From Nitrospira_D sp035465795 (GTDB taxonomy: Bacteria > Nitrospirota > Nitrospiria > Nitrospirales > Nitrospiraceae), in contig NZ_JBMWAN010000002.1 in NCBI RefSeq assembly GCF_049546785.1, positions 496,001 through 560,000 of the forward strand: a stretch of DNA of 64,000 bases, written 5' to 3'. Below the pieces are notes generated by a model. That model did no database searches. It saw nothing but the letters and a program-made list of their open reading frames with translations, and had not been told where the DNA came from. Below, piece by piece: positions 42,742 through 51,947 of the stretch. Made by a program: the position numbers and the translations under genes. Positions within the stretch are counted from its first letter, which is position 1. Each line of letters begins with the position of its first letter.

Positions 42742-43716
42742 TCAGCGGGTCACAATGGGAAATGGCGGGAAAATCAGGACGAAGAGGACGACCGTCGCCC
42801 ACCCGAGCCCGATTCGCACAGCGCCGAGCGGAGACCGGGGGGAAGGAATCGGCGGGTGGGCCACACCCAACAGGCTCGACAGGAGCGCCCAGAGCCACCA
42901 TCCCTGCCAGCCGAAGTAGCCCAGCACCAGCAGAATGGGGATCACGCCCAGCGCAACGGTCCGCTGGGTCTTCCCCCACAAGGCATAGGCCACATGCCCT
43001 CCGTCAAGCTGGCCGATGGGAATGAGATTGAGACAGGTGACGAAGAGCCCGAACCAGGCCGCCTCGGCGACCGGGTGCAAATTCACGCTCGCGCCTCTGG
43101 GCAAATCGCCAAATGCCCATGACACACCCCAGTCGACGAGCAGCGATCGGCCGACCAGAAAGGGACTGGTTGGGCTGATCCCGATCTCCACCTGCGACCA
43201 ATGCAGCCCCACCACCAACGCGGTGAGCGCGACGGCAAACCCCGCGAGAGGACCAGAGATGCCGATATCGAACAGGGCCTTCCGCTCCACGATTTGCCCG
43301 CGCACACGGATGATCGCCCCAAACGTGCCCACCAGCACCGGCAGCCCAGGAATAAAGAGCGGCAGCGAGGCCGGAACACGGTGCCATTTCGAGCAGAGAA
43401 AATGCGCCAGCTCGTGCGTGCCCAGGATCAACAACAACGTCGCGGCAAAAGGGATTCCCTGCAACAATTCCTCGGGACGTTCAACCAGCAGATCCCAGGC
43501 TCCGCGCATCGGACGAAAGAGGTTGGGATGATCCTGGTAGGCCCCGGCCCAGAGGGTCGTAAAAATGGTGAGGGCGAACAATCCGATCGGTAGCACATAG
43601 CGCGAGAAGGTCGATTCGACATAGTCGCCGGCATCCTCCTCCGCGGGCTCGCTGACGAACGACCGGTCCATGTCCTCATCAATAGGAGCATCTGCCGACC
43701 GCCGGTCACGATCCAT
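42742..43716 (-). CDS. site-2 protease family (M50) membrane protein
   Basis: The protein has 324 residues. Zinc site G-T-H-E-L-A-H near residue 101 and the third ligand motif N-L-I-P-I-G-Q-L-D-G-G-H near 228 are both present, with about seven membrane helices. This is the layout of the FtsH-like, S2P subgroup with a short N-terminal acidic tail. It probably cuts membrane-spanning anti-sigma or signalling proteins. Next to the HTH-MBL gene, with which it could be co-transcribed. Confidence 0.85.
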   Translation of the reverse strand: MDRDRRSADAPIDEDMDRSFVSEPAEEDAGDYVESTFSRYVLPIGLFALTIFTTLWAGAYQDHPNLFRPMRGAWDLLVERPEELLQGIPFAATLLLILGTHELAHFLCSKWHRVPASLPLFIPGLPVLVGTFGAIIRVRGQIVERKALFDIGISGPLAGFAVALTALVVGLHWSQVEIGISPTSPFLVGRSLLVDWGVSWAFGDLPRGASVNLHPVAEAAWFGLFVTCLNLIPIGQLDGGHVAYALWGKTQRTVALGVIPILLVLGYFGWQGWWLWALLSSLLGVAHPPIPSPRSPLGAVRIGLGWATVVLFVLIFPPFPIVTR

Positions 43717-43724
43717 GAGGGCTC

Positions 43725-44567
43725 CTAGGCGGTGGCGTAGAAAGGATTGTGGGCCAGCTCTTCTTCGACGGTCGTGGCTGGTCCATGGCCCGGCAGCAGG
43801 CGATAGGCCTGCGGCAACCCGAGCACTCCGGTCCGGACCGATGTCAGATGGGTCTGATAGAGCGTGTGAGGATTCGAACGGCCGATGGACCCGGCGAACA
43901 AGGTATCGCCGACGAAGCAGAGCGGCGTCTCCGGATCATCCACTCGATAGCAGATCCCTCCGGGGGTATGGCCGGGCGTTGCCAGACAGCGTACGAGCCG
44001 ACGGCCGACGGCGATCGTCTGTCCATGCTGCGGCACTTTCAGCTGCGCCGCGGGAGGCTGCCAACTCAGCAGCTCGACATCCTCCGCTCCAAGATACACC
44101 GGCGCCTCGCGAAACTTCAGAATCTGCTCGATCCCGTCGGCATGGTCCGCATGACCGTGCGTCAGGCAAATCCCGACCAGGCTCAAACGGTGCGCCGATA
44201 AGAACTCGATCATGGCCGCGGGATTGTAGGCCGTGTCGATCAGCAGCGCCTCGCCGCCGTCATGGACGACATAGCCCTGCACCCCATAGCCATTGATCGA
44301 TCCCTGGATCGTGTCCACCCAGACAGGCGGACGCTGCGCAGCCGGCTCCCACTTCTCGATCGCGATCTGCTCCAACGGCCCGGGACGAAGGCCGAGGGCT
44401 TTCGCCAAAGCCCGCACCTCCATGCGATCGCGCGGCTGATCGCCGCGCTCCAGCGCCGTGATGTCGCCACCGGGCAAGCCCGTCAACCGCGCGAGATCCA
44501 CAACCGAGAGGCCCTGGCCCGTCCGGGATTTTTTCAGAATGTCACACAGCTCGTCTTCTAAGGGCAT
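43725..44567 (-). CDS. HTH domain fused to metallo-beta-lactamase fold hydrolase
   Basis: The protein has 280 residues. The N-terminal about 65 residues are an XRE-type HTH (S-V-V-D-L-A-R-L-T-G-L-P, then A-L-E-R-G). From about 85 a metallo-beta-lactamase domain follows, with H-G-H-A-D-H-A-D near 137, a later P-G-H-T-P-G-G-I-C and G-D-T-L-F near 217, giving the full binuclear zinc set; the C-terminal H is P-G-H-G. A glyoxalase II-like hydrolase with its own DNA-binding domain is unusual. It may bind DNA and respond to a thioester. Nine bases from the M50 gene. Confidence 0.8.
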   Translation of the reverse strand: MPLEDELCDILKKSRTGQGLSVVDLARLTGLPGGDITALERGDQPRDRMEVRALAKALGLRPGPLEQIAIEKWEPAAQRPPVWVDTIQGSINGYGVQGYVVHDGGEALLIDTAYNPAAMIEFLSAHRLSLVGICLTHGHADHADGIEQILKFREAPVYLGAEDVELLSWQPPAAQLKVPQHGQTIAVGRRLVRCLATPGHTPGGICYRVDDPETPLCFVGDTLFAGSIGRSNPHTLYQTHLTSVRTGVLGLPQAYRLLPGHGPATTVEEELAHNPFYATA

Positions 44568-44740
44568 GCCAAGCGATCACTCCGTTTATTATCATTCTTC
44601 CCCTGTCCTCTCCAAGGCCGGCGGTGGGGGTCGTTCTTACTGCGCGCATGCACCGAGCACTAACCGCATTGATGAGAATGAAATTGATCCTACGTGCGCG
44701 GGGCGCGAGCAAGAGAACGCCCCCGCCGCCGGCCACTCCT

Positions 44741-46216
44741 TCACCCCTCCGGACTCAGCTCGATCTCTTTCACTTCACCGAAGGTCGAAAGCACCTTCGG
44801 CAGCGATTCGCCGGAGCCGACGGCGACGATCTTGAGACGATCGGGATGGAGGTGCTTCTTGGCCGCTGCCAGCACGTCCTCCCTGGTCAGCTTGAGCACC
44901 TTCTCACGGATCTGCTGGAGAAAATCCTTGGGCAGTCCGTCGTACTCCAGGTCCACCAGGCGGCTGACGATTGCCGAGGGACTGCTGAACGAGAAGATGA
45001 ACGAGTTGACGTAGGCCTCTTTCGCCTCGGCCAACTCCTGGTCGGTGACCGGTTCGGTGCGCATCCGCTCGATGTTGGCCACGAAGCGGCTCACCACTTC
45101 CTGCGTCGAGACCAGTTTCGTTTCCGCCCGCATGAGCCACACGCCCTGATCATGTATGCCGGAATTCAACCGGCTGCCCACGGAGTAGGCCAGGCCGCGT
45201 TTGGTCCGCACGTCGTTGAATAGCCGGCTGCGGAAGGAACTCCCGCCCAGAATGTCGTTGGCGATCGCCAGGGCGACATAGTCCGGATCGTTCTCTTTGA
45301 TCGTCAAATGGCCGACCCGAAGATGGGTTTGGGAGGTTTCTTTGTTCACGAACCGGATCGCCGGCTTGGCCATCTCGCTGTCCGGCACGTCGGCAATCTT
45401 CAGATCCGGCAGGGTCCCCTTCGCCCAATCGCCGAACACCTCGCGCAAAGCCGCCAGCATCTCGGCTTTCTCGAAGTCTCCGGTCACCCCCAGGATGATG
45501 CCGTTGGGATGGATCGTGTTCCGGTGAAACGCCGCCAGATCGTCGCGGGTGATGCGTGTGATCGAGGCGATGGAGGTTTCCCTGGCGGTCGGATGATCCG
45601 GCCCGTACAACAGTTTCATGAACTCCCGGCCTACGATGGAACCGGGACTATCCTGCCGGCGGCGTATCCCTTCGAGGGCCTGCAGCTTCGCAATTTCGAC
45701 CCGTTCCGGATCGAACGCCGGCGCCCGCAGCAATCCCGCAAAGATCTGGAGCCCCCGCTTGAGATCCTTCTTGAGCACATCCAGCGAGGCGGAGCCGGAT
45801 TCGTGTCCGATCGAAATGCCGACATTCCCGGCGAAGTGTTCCAACTCTTCGTCCACCTGCTCCGCCGACAGACCGCCGCCGCCGCCGGTCCTCATCAGCG
45901 CCCCGGTCAGAGAGGCCAGGCCGATCTTGTCCGCCGGATCAAGCCAGGATCCGGTCTTCATCGTGGCCGACACCGTGACGAGCGGCAGCTCATGATCCTC
46001 CAGGAGGTACACCACCATCCCGTTGTCGAGCACCACTCGATCGGGCTCCGGCGGAGTAAACTCGACCGGCTTGAACGTCATCGTGCGCGGATCGCCGAGC
46101 ACGAGCTCTCCCGCACAGGCGGTTGTCACAGAACCCGCCAACAGCACAGCCGCCGTGAATAGATACGGCATTCCAACGCCCTTCGCCTCTTGCCCCTTGC
46201 CTCTCATCCACCTCAT
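44741..46216 (-). CDS. M16 peptidase-like protein, non-catalytic partner
   Basis: The protein has about 491 residues. Signal peptide (Y-L-F-T-A-A-V-L-L-A-G-S-V, cut near C-A-G). It has the two-repeat M16 fold (V-V-L-D-N-G-M-V-V-Y, V-T-G-D-F, R-T-K-R-G-L-A-Y-S-V), but the HXXEH zinc site of the active family is absent: the site reads L-T-G-A-L-M-R-T-G. It is therefore the inactive partner of the upstream M16 protein (four-base ATGA overlap). Such pairs form a periplasmic heterodimer. Confidence 0.85.
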   Translation of the reverse strand: MRWMRGKGQEAKGVGMPYLFTAAVLLAGSVTTACAGELVLGDPRTMTFKPVEFTPPEPDRVVLDNGMVVYLLEDHELPLVTVSATMKTGSWLDPADKIGLASLTGALMRTGGGGGLSAEQVDEELEHFAGNVGISIGHESGSASLDVLKKDLKRGLQIFAGLLRAPAFDPERVEIAKLQALEGIRRRQDSPGSIVGREFMKLLYGPDHPTARETSIASITRITRDDLAAFHRNTIHPNGIILGVTGDFEKAEMLAALREVFGDWAKGTLPDLKIADVPDSEMAKPAIRFVNKETSQTHLRVGHLTIKENDPDYVALAIANDILGGSSFRSRLFNDVRTKRGLAYSVGSRLNSGIHDQGVWLMRAETKLVSTQEVVSRFVANIERMRTEPVTDQELAEAKEAYVNSFIFSFSSPSAIVSRLVDLEYDGLPKDFLQQIREKVLKLTREDVLAAAKKHLHPDRLKIVAVGSGESLPKVLSTFGEVKEIELSPEG

Positions 46217-47904
46217 CGCGTCACCTCGCTGCCCGGCACTGAAGCCATCTTCTTCCCGTTCGGTTTTTTCACCAGCGTCCCCACCGTGCGATTGGATTTC
46301 GTAAAATATTCTTTCGCGACCCGCTGGATGTCCGCCGCCGTGACGGCCGCGACCCGATCCCGCGATTTCAAGACATGGCGCCAATCCCCCGCCACGGTCT
46401 GATACAAGGCCAGTTGCGACGCGAGCCCGCCGTTCGAGCGAAGCGTCCGCACCATATCGGCATCGATGTTGTTCAGGATCTTTTCCAATTCTTTGGCCGG
46501 CACCGGTTCGGTCTTCAGCCGGTCCAATTCTTCGTAGAGCGCCGCTTCCACCTCGGCGGCCGTGTGGGGAGCCAGCGGCGTCGCGGTGAGGATGAAGAGA
46601 TTGGGCGCGCCCACGCCCGGATAGTTGGCGTCGGAGCCGACGGAGGCGGCGAGCCGCTTCTCGCGCACCAGCTTCGTCTGCAAGCGGGAGGTGAGGCCGT
46701 CGGTCAGCACTTCATCGATCACGTCGAACACCTCGTCGTCGGGATGGCCCAGACTCGGCTTGTGGTAGCCGATCGCCACGACCGGTTCGGCCTCGAACTC
46801 CACTTCCACGCGCCGTTCCCCGCGCTGTTCCGGTTCCACCGTCACGATGGCCGGAGCCTGCGGAGCCGCGGGAATCCTGCCGAACGTATTGTCGATGAGG
46901 GCGATGACCTCTTTCGGATTCACGTCGCCGACCAGCGCGATCGTCGCATTGTTCGGCCCGTAGTAGGTCTTGAAGAAGGCTTCGGTCGCCGCCGGGGTCA
47001 GCGAGAGAATGTCCGACCCCCAGCCGATGGTCGGAATCCCGTAGGGGTGCGCGCGGAAGGCCGCGGAGGTGAAGGTCTCGAACAGCAGGCCGTTGGGACT
47101 GTCGTCATTCCGCAACCGGCGCTCTTCCATCACGACCCCGCGCTCTTTGTAGAATTCGCGAAGCACCGGATTCGCCATGCGGTCCGCTTCGATCGCCGCC
47201 CACAGCGGCAGGCGGTTCGCCGGCAGGCTGATCGTATACCGCGTCAGATCTTTCCCCGTGGAGGCGTTGAGGCCGACCCCGCCGTGGCGCTGATAGAGCA
47301 GCGCCATTTCATTGCCGACCACATATTGTCCGGCCTGGGCCTGCAAGTCGGCGACGCGCTTTTGCAGCGCCTCGATCTCGGCCTGCTCCTCCGCCGTCGC
47401 CGGGGTGCTTCTCTTCGCCAGAGCGCGCTGCCGCTCGTCGAGGAGCGTCCCGACGCGGTGCTGTTCGTCGAGCAGCGGTTTCTCTTTTTCATAGTCTTTC
47501 GTCCCGACGGTGCGCGTCCCTTTGAACGCCATGTGCTCGTACAGATGGGCGATGCCGGTCTGCCCCGCTTGCTCGTTGACGCCGCCCACCCCGAAGGTGA
47601 TGTTGATCGACACGACCGGCGTTTGATGACGCTCGACCATCAGGATGGTCAGGCCGTTGGCGAGCTTATGCTCGATGACCCGGTCGGCCAGGCTCGGCGA
47701 AGCCGCGAACAGCAGGTCGAGGTTCAGGCCAAGGCCCAGGACCAGAACCAGGAGGACCACGGTGAAGCATGAAGCGTGAAGCGCAGGAAAAGCCAAGAAA
47801 CGACCGCGTGAAAACCAGGCCGAACTGGTCACTCCGGTGTTGTACGAAATCCTTCCTTGCACGAGATACGCTTGACGAGAGACGAGAGACGTTCGAGTTG
47901 TCAT
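46213..47904 (-). CDS. M16 zinc peptidase, catalytic partner
   Basis: This 563-residue protein has the inverted zinc site H-L-Y-E-H near residue 119 and a long coiled-coil-like insertion (D-E-R-Q-R-A-L-A-K, E-E-Q-A-E-I-E-A-L-Q) before the distal Glu region. It ends with R-L-A-A-S-V, N-L-F-I-L. The N-terminal 45 residues come from a dispersed repeat of the CGTATCTCG type. The true mature protein starts at a hydrophobic segment (V-V-L-L-V-L-V-L-G-L-G-L), so a downstream GTG start is possible. A periplasmic protease acting with the next gene product. Confidence 0.85.
   Translation of the reverse strand: MTTRTSLVSRQAYLVQGRISYNTGVTSSAWFSRGRFLAFPALHASCFTVVLLVLVLGLGLNLDLLFAASPSLADRVIEHKLANGLTILMVERHQTPVVSINITFGVGGVNEQAGQTGIAHLYEHMAFKGTRTVGTKDYEKEKPLLDEQHRVGTLLDERQRALAKRSTPATAEEQAEIEALQKRVADLQAQAGQYVVGNEMALLYQRHGGVGLNASTGKDLTRYTISLPANRLPLWAAIEADRMANPVLREFYKERGVVMEERRLRNDDSPNGLLFETFTSAAFRAHPYGIPTIGWGSDILSLTPAATEAFFKTYYGPNNATIALVGDVNPKEVIALIDNTFGRIPAAPQAPAIVTVEPEQRGERRVEVEFEAEPVVAIGYHKPSLGHPDDEVFDVIDEVLTDGLTSRLQTKLVREKRLAASVGSDANYPGVGAPNLFILTATPLAPHTAAEVEAALYEELDRLKTEPVPAKELEKILNNIDADMVRTLRSNGGLASQLALYQTVAGDWRHVLKSRDRVAAVTAADIQRVAKEYFTKSNRTVGTLVKKPNGKKMASVPGSEVTR
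47850..47895. repeat. dispersed CGAGATACGCTT-type repeat inside the M16 leader
   Basis: The words CGAGATACGCTTGACGAGAGACGAGAG recur in related form at 60541-60617 and around 61039-61053/61431-61445. Here they form part of the coding start of the M16 gene. Confidence 0.5.
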
Positions 47905-48548
47905 TGAAAGATCTCCATCAGTTGTTCCGGCCGTTCAATGAACCAATCGGGCTGGCAGGCCGCCATCTTTTCCCGGTTGCCCATGCCGTATCCGACGGCG
48001 CAGACCCGGATGCCGGCATTGTGCCCGCCGTTAATATCGTTCGTGCTATCCCCCACCAGAACCGCGCGTTCCTTGGGCACGTTCATCTGCTCGAGAATGT
48101 GCAGCAACATGCCGGGCTCCGGCTTGAGCCCGAATCCGTTGTCGCCGCCGACGACGTAATGAAAATGCTGCGCGCCCAGCCCGTTCAAAATGGCGGTCGT
48201 GTACTCGATCGCTTTGTTCGTCGCGACCGCCTTCTGCTTGTCGGAGAAATGCCGCAGCATGGGCTCGATGCCGGGGAAGAAGACCGTCCGGTCCAGGCAG
48301 TGTTCGAGATAGTGGCCGCGAAAGACTTTCAAGGCCTCGTCGAAGCTGACGCGCTCGCTCTCGCCGACCGCCAGCCGCAACAGCTTCTTCACCCCGTCGC
48401 CGACAAAGCCGAAAATTTCCTCCAGCGGACGTTCCGGCAGCCCCAACTCAACCAGCGTGAGATTGACCGAATGGGCGATGTCCCATTTGGATTCGATGAG
48501 CGTGCCGTCGAGATCGAAAATCAGGAGATCGACCGGGGTCTTCGTCAT
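47901..48548 (-). CDS. gph: phosphoglycolate phosphatase-type HAD hydrolase
   Basis: The protein has 215 residues. HAD motif I L-I-F-D-L-D-G-T-L at 9-17, motif II V-A-T-N-K near 112, motif III K-P-E-P-G near 148, motif IV G-D-S-T-N-D near 172, and a helical cap (residues 20-90). This is the Gph subgroup that dephosphorylates 2-phosphoglycolate. Start ATG 48548. Overlaps by four bases with the preceding and following genes, in an operon of NTF2-like/gph/M16/M16. Confidence 0.85.
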   Translation of the reverse strand: MTKTPVDLLIFDLDGTLIESKWDIAHSVNLTLVELGLPERPLEEIFGFVGDGVKKLLRLAVGESERVSFDEALKVFRGHYLEHCLDRTVFFPGIEPMLRHFSDKQKAVATNKAIEYTTAILNGLGAQHFHYVVGGDNGFGLKPEPGMLLHILEQMNVPKERAVLVGDSTNDINGGHNAGIRVCAVGYGMGNREKMAACQPDWFIERPEQLMEIFQ

Positions 48549-49090
48549 GGTGCAACCTTTCGCAATGTCTCGCCCAGTTCCGCCAGGATGCGGCCCTTCT
48601 CGGCGTCTGTTTCCTTCAGTTCGGCTTCCCGGACCAAGTCGATCATGCGTTTCAGCCCGACATGCGGCGGAATCACCGGCTCCATAATCCGCCACTTGTT
48701 CCGGACGGCTTTGACGCGAAACCGCACTTCCTCAGTCATTTCCTCCGGCACAAAGGCGGCCGTTTCGAGGTAGACCGCCCCGAGCACCTGAAAGGTGACC
48801 GGGATCACGACCTCGAGCTTGTTGACCACCTCCCACTGCCGGTAGTCCTCGGGAACTGTGACGTCGCTGATCACGACCACCCGGCCCCAAACCGGTTCGT
48901 CCCGCCAATCAATATACGGCACCAGCGTCTCGAACGACATGGCATCCATCCGCGCCCCCTTCTTGTCGAGGGTCACGTACCGCTTGACGATGGTGGTCGG
49001 TGATTGATCGAGCGACCCGCTCTGCGCCAGCGCCACAAGGGGACAACTCAGCAAAACCAGCAGGAAGAGAAGATGGCGCATCGGTCGCAT
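48545..49090 (-). CDS. exported protein of unknown function
   Basis: The protein has 181 residues with a signal peptide (H-L-L-F-L-L-V-L-L-S-C-P-L-V-A-L-A-Q). The body (P-T-T-I-V-K-R-Y-V-T-L-D, V-T-F-Q-V-L-G-A-V-Y) looks like a periplasmic NTF2-like or cystatin-like fold. The short C-terminal helix is acidic. It is co-translated with gph (ATGA overlap) and sits 15 bases after pyk, so it may belong to the pyk operon. No family recognised. Confidence 0.6.
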   Translation of the reverse strand: MRPMRHLLFLLVLLSCPLVALAQSGSLDQSPTTIVKRYVTLDKKGARMDAMSFETLVPYIDWRDEPVWGRVVVISDVTVPEDYRQWEVVNKLEVVIPVTFQVLGAVYLETAAFVPEEMTEEVRFRVKAVRNKWRIMEPVIPPHVGLKRMIDLVREAELKETDAEKGRILAELGETLRKVAP

Positions 49091-49105
49091 TACGAGAACT
49101 CGCTC

Positions 49106-50566
49106 CTATTGGATGGCATGCAGCTTCATCACATTCGTTCCGCCGGGCCTCCCGGCCACGGTCCCGGCCAGCAAAACGACCCGATCGCCCACGACGGCCA
49201 GCCGGTCGGCCTTGAGCCGGCGATCGATGTCCGCAATCTGCTCGTCGGGGTCCGGCACCCACTGCATCAGCCGCGGAGTCACCCCCCAATACAGCGCCAT
49301 GCGGCGGCGGATCGGCTCGTGCGGCGTGAACGCCACAATCGGCGCCGCCGGTTGATGCTTGGACAGCAGCCTGGCCGTCATGCCCGATTCCGTCAACACC
49401 GCCAGGGCAACGGCCCCTGTTGCCGCCGCAGCAGACGCGGCCGCGCTGCACATCGCTTCGGCGATCGTCTCCGTCTGCCCCGGCGAACGGTCGGCGGCCG
49501 GCGCGAGACGCGGTCCCGCTTCGGCCGCCTGCACAATGCGATCCATCACGGCGACCGTCTCCACCGGATACTGACCGCGCGCCGTCTCCCCGGACAACAT
49601 GACTGCATCGGTCCCGTCGAAAATCGCGTTGGCCACATCGGACGCTTCGGCCCTGGTCGGCACCGGTTGCGTCATCATCGATTCCAACATCTGCGTGGCC
49701 GTAATAACAACCCGGCGGCGCCGGTTGGCGTCCAGGATAATCCGCTTTTGGAGGACCGGCACCGCCTCCGGCCCCATTTCCACGCCTAAGTCGCCGCGCG
49801 CGATCATCACGCCGTCGGCCTCATCCAGGATCGCGCCGAGCGAGGCAATGGCTTCGGCCCGTTCGATCTTGGCGATAATCGGTTGATCGCCGCCACAGGC
49901 CCGGACGAACTCGCGGGCCGCCTGAATATCCTCAGGCCCCCGGACGAACGAGAGGGCCAGGTAATCGACCTGATGGGCGACGCCGAACCGGATGTCCGCC
50001 CGGTCCTTCTCCGTCAACGTGGGGGCGCTGACCACGGTGCCCGGAAGATTCATGCCCTTCTGCGAGGTCACCAGACCGCCGGTGATCACCCGGCATTCGA
50101 CCGTGCCTCCCGACACCGACGATGCCAGCAATTCGATGCGGCCGTCGTCGATCAAGATTTTGGCGCCGGGGCGGACATCTCTGGCCAGTTGCGGATAGGT
50201 GACGGGAAGATCGATGGTCAGGGAAGGGGATACGGTTTGCGCGCCGATCTGTCCGCCCGAACGCAGCAGGCCCCCCACCAGTCTGACGCGTTGATCGACA
50301 GCGAGTTCGACCCCCGCATCCGGTAGGGTCCCGAGGCGAATGCGCGGGCCCTGCAAATCCTGGAGCACGGCGATCGTCGCCTGACGACGGTCCGCCACTG
50401 TTCGAATGGCTTCCAGCGTGGCAGCGTGGCTCTCCGGCGAGCCGTGGGAAAAATTCAGGCGCGCGACATTCATGCCGGCCGCAATCAGCCGGTCCAGCAT
50501 GGCCGGTTCACGGCTGGCCGGGCCGATCGTACAGACGATTTTGGCTCTCCGCATGGCAACGGTCAT
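49106..50566 (-). CDS. pyk: pyruvate kinase
   Basis: The protein has 486 residues. The nucleotide- and metal-binding sets are normal: M-N-V-A-R-L-N-F-S-H-G near 33-43, I-A-K-I-E-R near 229, and the catalytic signature V-M-I-A-R-G-D-L-G-V-E near 253-263. It transfers phosphate from PEP to ADP as the last glycolytic step. C-terminal allosteric domain present. Complete. Confidence 0.96.
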   Translation of the reverse strand: MTVAMRRAKIVCTIGPASREPAMLDRLIAAGMNVARLNFSHGSPESHAATLEAIRTVADRRQATIAVLQDLQGPRIRLGTLPDAGVELAVDQRVRLVGGLLRSGGQIGAQTVSPSLTIDLPVTYPQLARDVRPGAKILIDDGRIELLASSVSGGTVECRVITGGLVTSQKGMNLPGTVVSAPTLTEKDRADIRFGVAHQVDYLALSFVRGPEDIQAAREFVRACGGDQPIIAKIERAEAIASLGAILDEADGVMIARGDLGVEMGPEAVPVLQKRIILDANRRRRVVITATQMLESMMTQPVPTRAEASDVANAIFDGTDAVMLSGETARGQYPVETVAVMDRIVQAAEAGPRLAPAADRSPGQTETIAEAMCSAAASAAAATGAVALAVLTESGMTARLLSKHQPAAPIVAFTPHEPIRRRMALYWGVTPRLMQWVPDPDEQIADIDRRLKADRLAVVGDRVVLLAGTVAGRPGGTNVMKLHAIQ

Positions 50567-50793
50567 GCGTCACGCGCTCACTTCGGATTGGAGTCTGGTC
50601 TAACAGGATAGTGTGTCGACTGGATCGGCGACTCACGCTGACTCTACATCCACATATCCAGCATAGGAAGACATTCTAACCCAGGCATTGGATGACCGCA
50701 AAGGACTTGCCCGAACAGAATCCGGCTCGTTTGACCTGCTCCGGCCTGCGTGGTACGGTCATTTACCTCCCGCAGGACAAGGACATACTCTCC

Positions 50794-51192
50794 GTGTGTT
50801 GGAATCGATGGCTTCACCGTGTTGCCGGTCCGCTCTTCGCGTGTTTCTTTCTCGGGCTGATTGCGCTCGCTGCGCCGGCGCCAGACACCTCCGCAGGCGC
50901 ACTCGCATCGGAACAGGTCCTGCAGCCCTCGCAGGAGAACGCGCCCCAGAAAGCGCGCGATCTGCTCCGGATCCTGCAGGATCGACAGGGTGTTCCCCTG
51001 CCCGGTTATGTCGGAGGCCGGGACTTCAAAAACCGTGAGCGGCGGTTGCCTCCCGGCCGGTACCGGGAATATGACGTGAACCCGAAGATCCGGGGCCGTT
51101 CGCGCGACGCGGAACGAATTGTGATCGAGCAACGCACGGGCAAGGCCTACTATACGGGCGACCATTACCGGTCGTTTACTCCCCTCAACTAG
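50794..51192 (+). CDS. exported N1/T1-type ribonuclease (barnase-like)
   Basis: The mature domain has G-G-R-D-F-K-N-R-E, Y-R-E-Y-D-V, R-I-V-I-E-Q-R-T-G-K-A-Y-Y-T-G-D-H-Y. These supply the catalytic Glu, Arg and His of barnase-type RNases. A secretion signal (P-L-F-A-C-F-F-L-G-L-I-A-L-A-A) precedes it. Start assigned to GTG 50794, which has AAGGA upstream; ATG 50692 would add 34 residues. Exported RNase with a cytoplasmic inhibitor next door: the barstar-family gene begins 14 bases later. Possible role in competition between cells or nutrient recycling. Confidence 0.8.
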   Translation: MCWNRWLHRVAGPLFACFFLGLIALAAPAPDTSAGALASEQVLQPSQENAPQKARDLLRILQDRQGVPLPGYVGGRDFKNRERRLPPGRYREYDVNPKIRGRSRDAERIVIEQRTGKAYYTGDHYRSFTPLN

Positions 51193-51206
51193 AACCGAAG
51201 GAACCC

Positions 51207-51740
51207 ATGACGCAATCCCACACCTTGGCCGGTTATCTTCAAACTCCGAAGCCCCCCTGGTCGTCCTTGCTCGTGGTGCCGGCGGGAAAAACCGCGGCCG
51301 GCCTGGTGAAGGCCCCGCCCGGATTCGCGCTCCGCGTCATCAACGGGAAGAAATGCTCGACACCGGCAGGCGTCTTTGCCGAATTCGCGCGGGCCCTTGG
51401 CTTTCCCGACTACTTCGGCCACAACTGGGATGCGATGGAGGAATGTCTCGCGGATCTGGAATGGCTGCCGGCCAAAGGCTATGTGTTGCTCATCACAGAC
51501 GCGCAGGCGGTCATTCCCGAGGATGAGGAGGAATACGAGACCCTGTTGGAGATTCTGAGCGACGCCGGCGAAGCGTGGAGCAAAGGACAGGCCGGAGGGT
51601 CGCAAGCAGTTCCTTTTCATGCCCTCTTTGCGGTGTCGGAACAGGAACGGCTCAGGCGAGCCCATTGGGACCTTGAAACAGCACCGACGGGGAACACGCA
51701 AGCTCCACATCAGAAACCGTCGCGGAAGAAATCCTCCTAG
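51207..51740 (+). CDS. barstar-family RNase inhibitor
   Basis: The protein has 177 residues. The barstar core is seen at residues about 45-110: I-N-G-K-K-C-S-T, then F-A-E-F-A-R-A-L-G-F-P-D-Y-F-G-H-N-W-D-A-M, the most recognisable barstar segment. Extensions at both ends (N-terminal about 40, lysine/serine-rich C-terminal) exceed the classic 90 residues. It is the immunity partner of the exported RNase just upstream. Confidence 0.85.
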   Translation: MTQSHTLAGYLQTPKPPWSSLLVVPAGKTAAGLVKAPPGFALRVINGKKCSTPAGVFAEFARALGFPDYFGHNWDAMEECLADLEWLPAKGYVLLITDAQAVIPEDEEEYETLLEILSDAGEAWSKGQAGGSQAVPFHALFAVSEQERLRRAHWDLETAPTGNTQAPHQKPSRKKSS

Positions 51741-51947
51741 CCTGTTTGATCAGCTGGACCGCGGACCACGCTATCCGCTGATTTCCTTCCGGCGGCAGAA
51801 ACCGGAATCCGTACATAGGGACGTGGTCTGCCATTAACCTACAATCGTGTGAGCAGACGCCAGGCAGACAACTGAACGCCGGATGGCAAATTCAAGGCCG
51901 CTGAGCGGGATGCTGTACAAACATCCGGCTTTGGTGAGACGCTGCCC

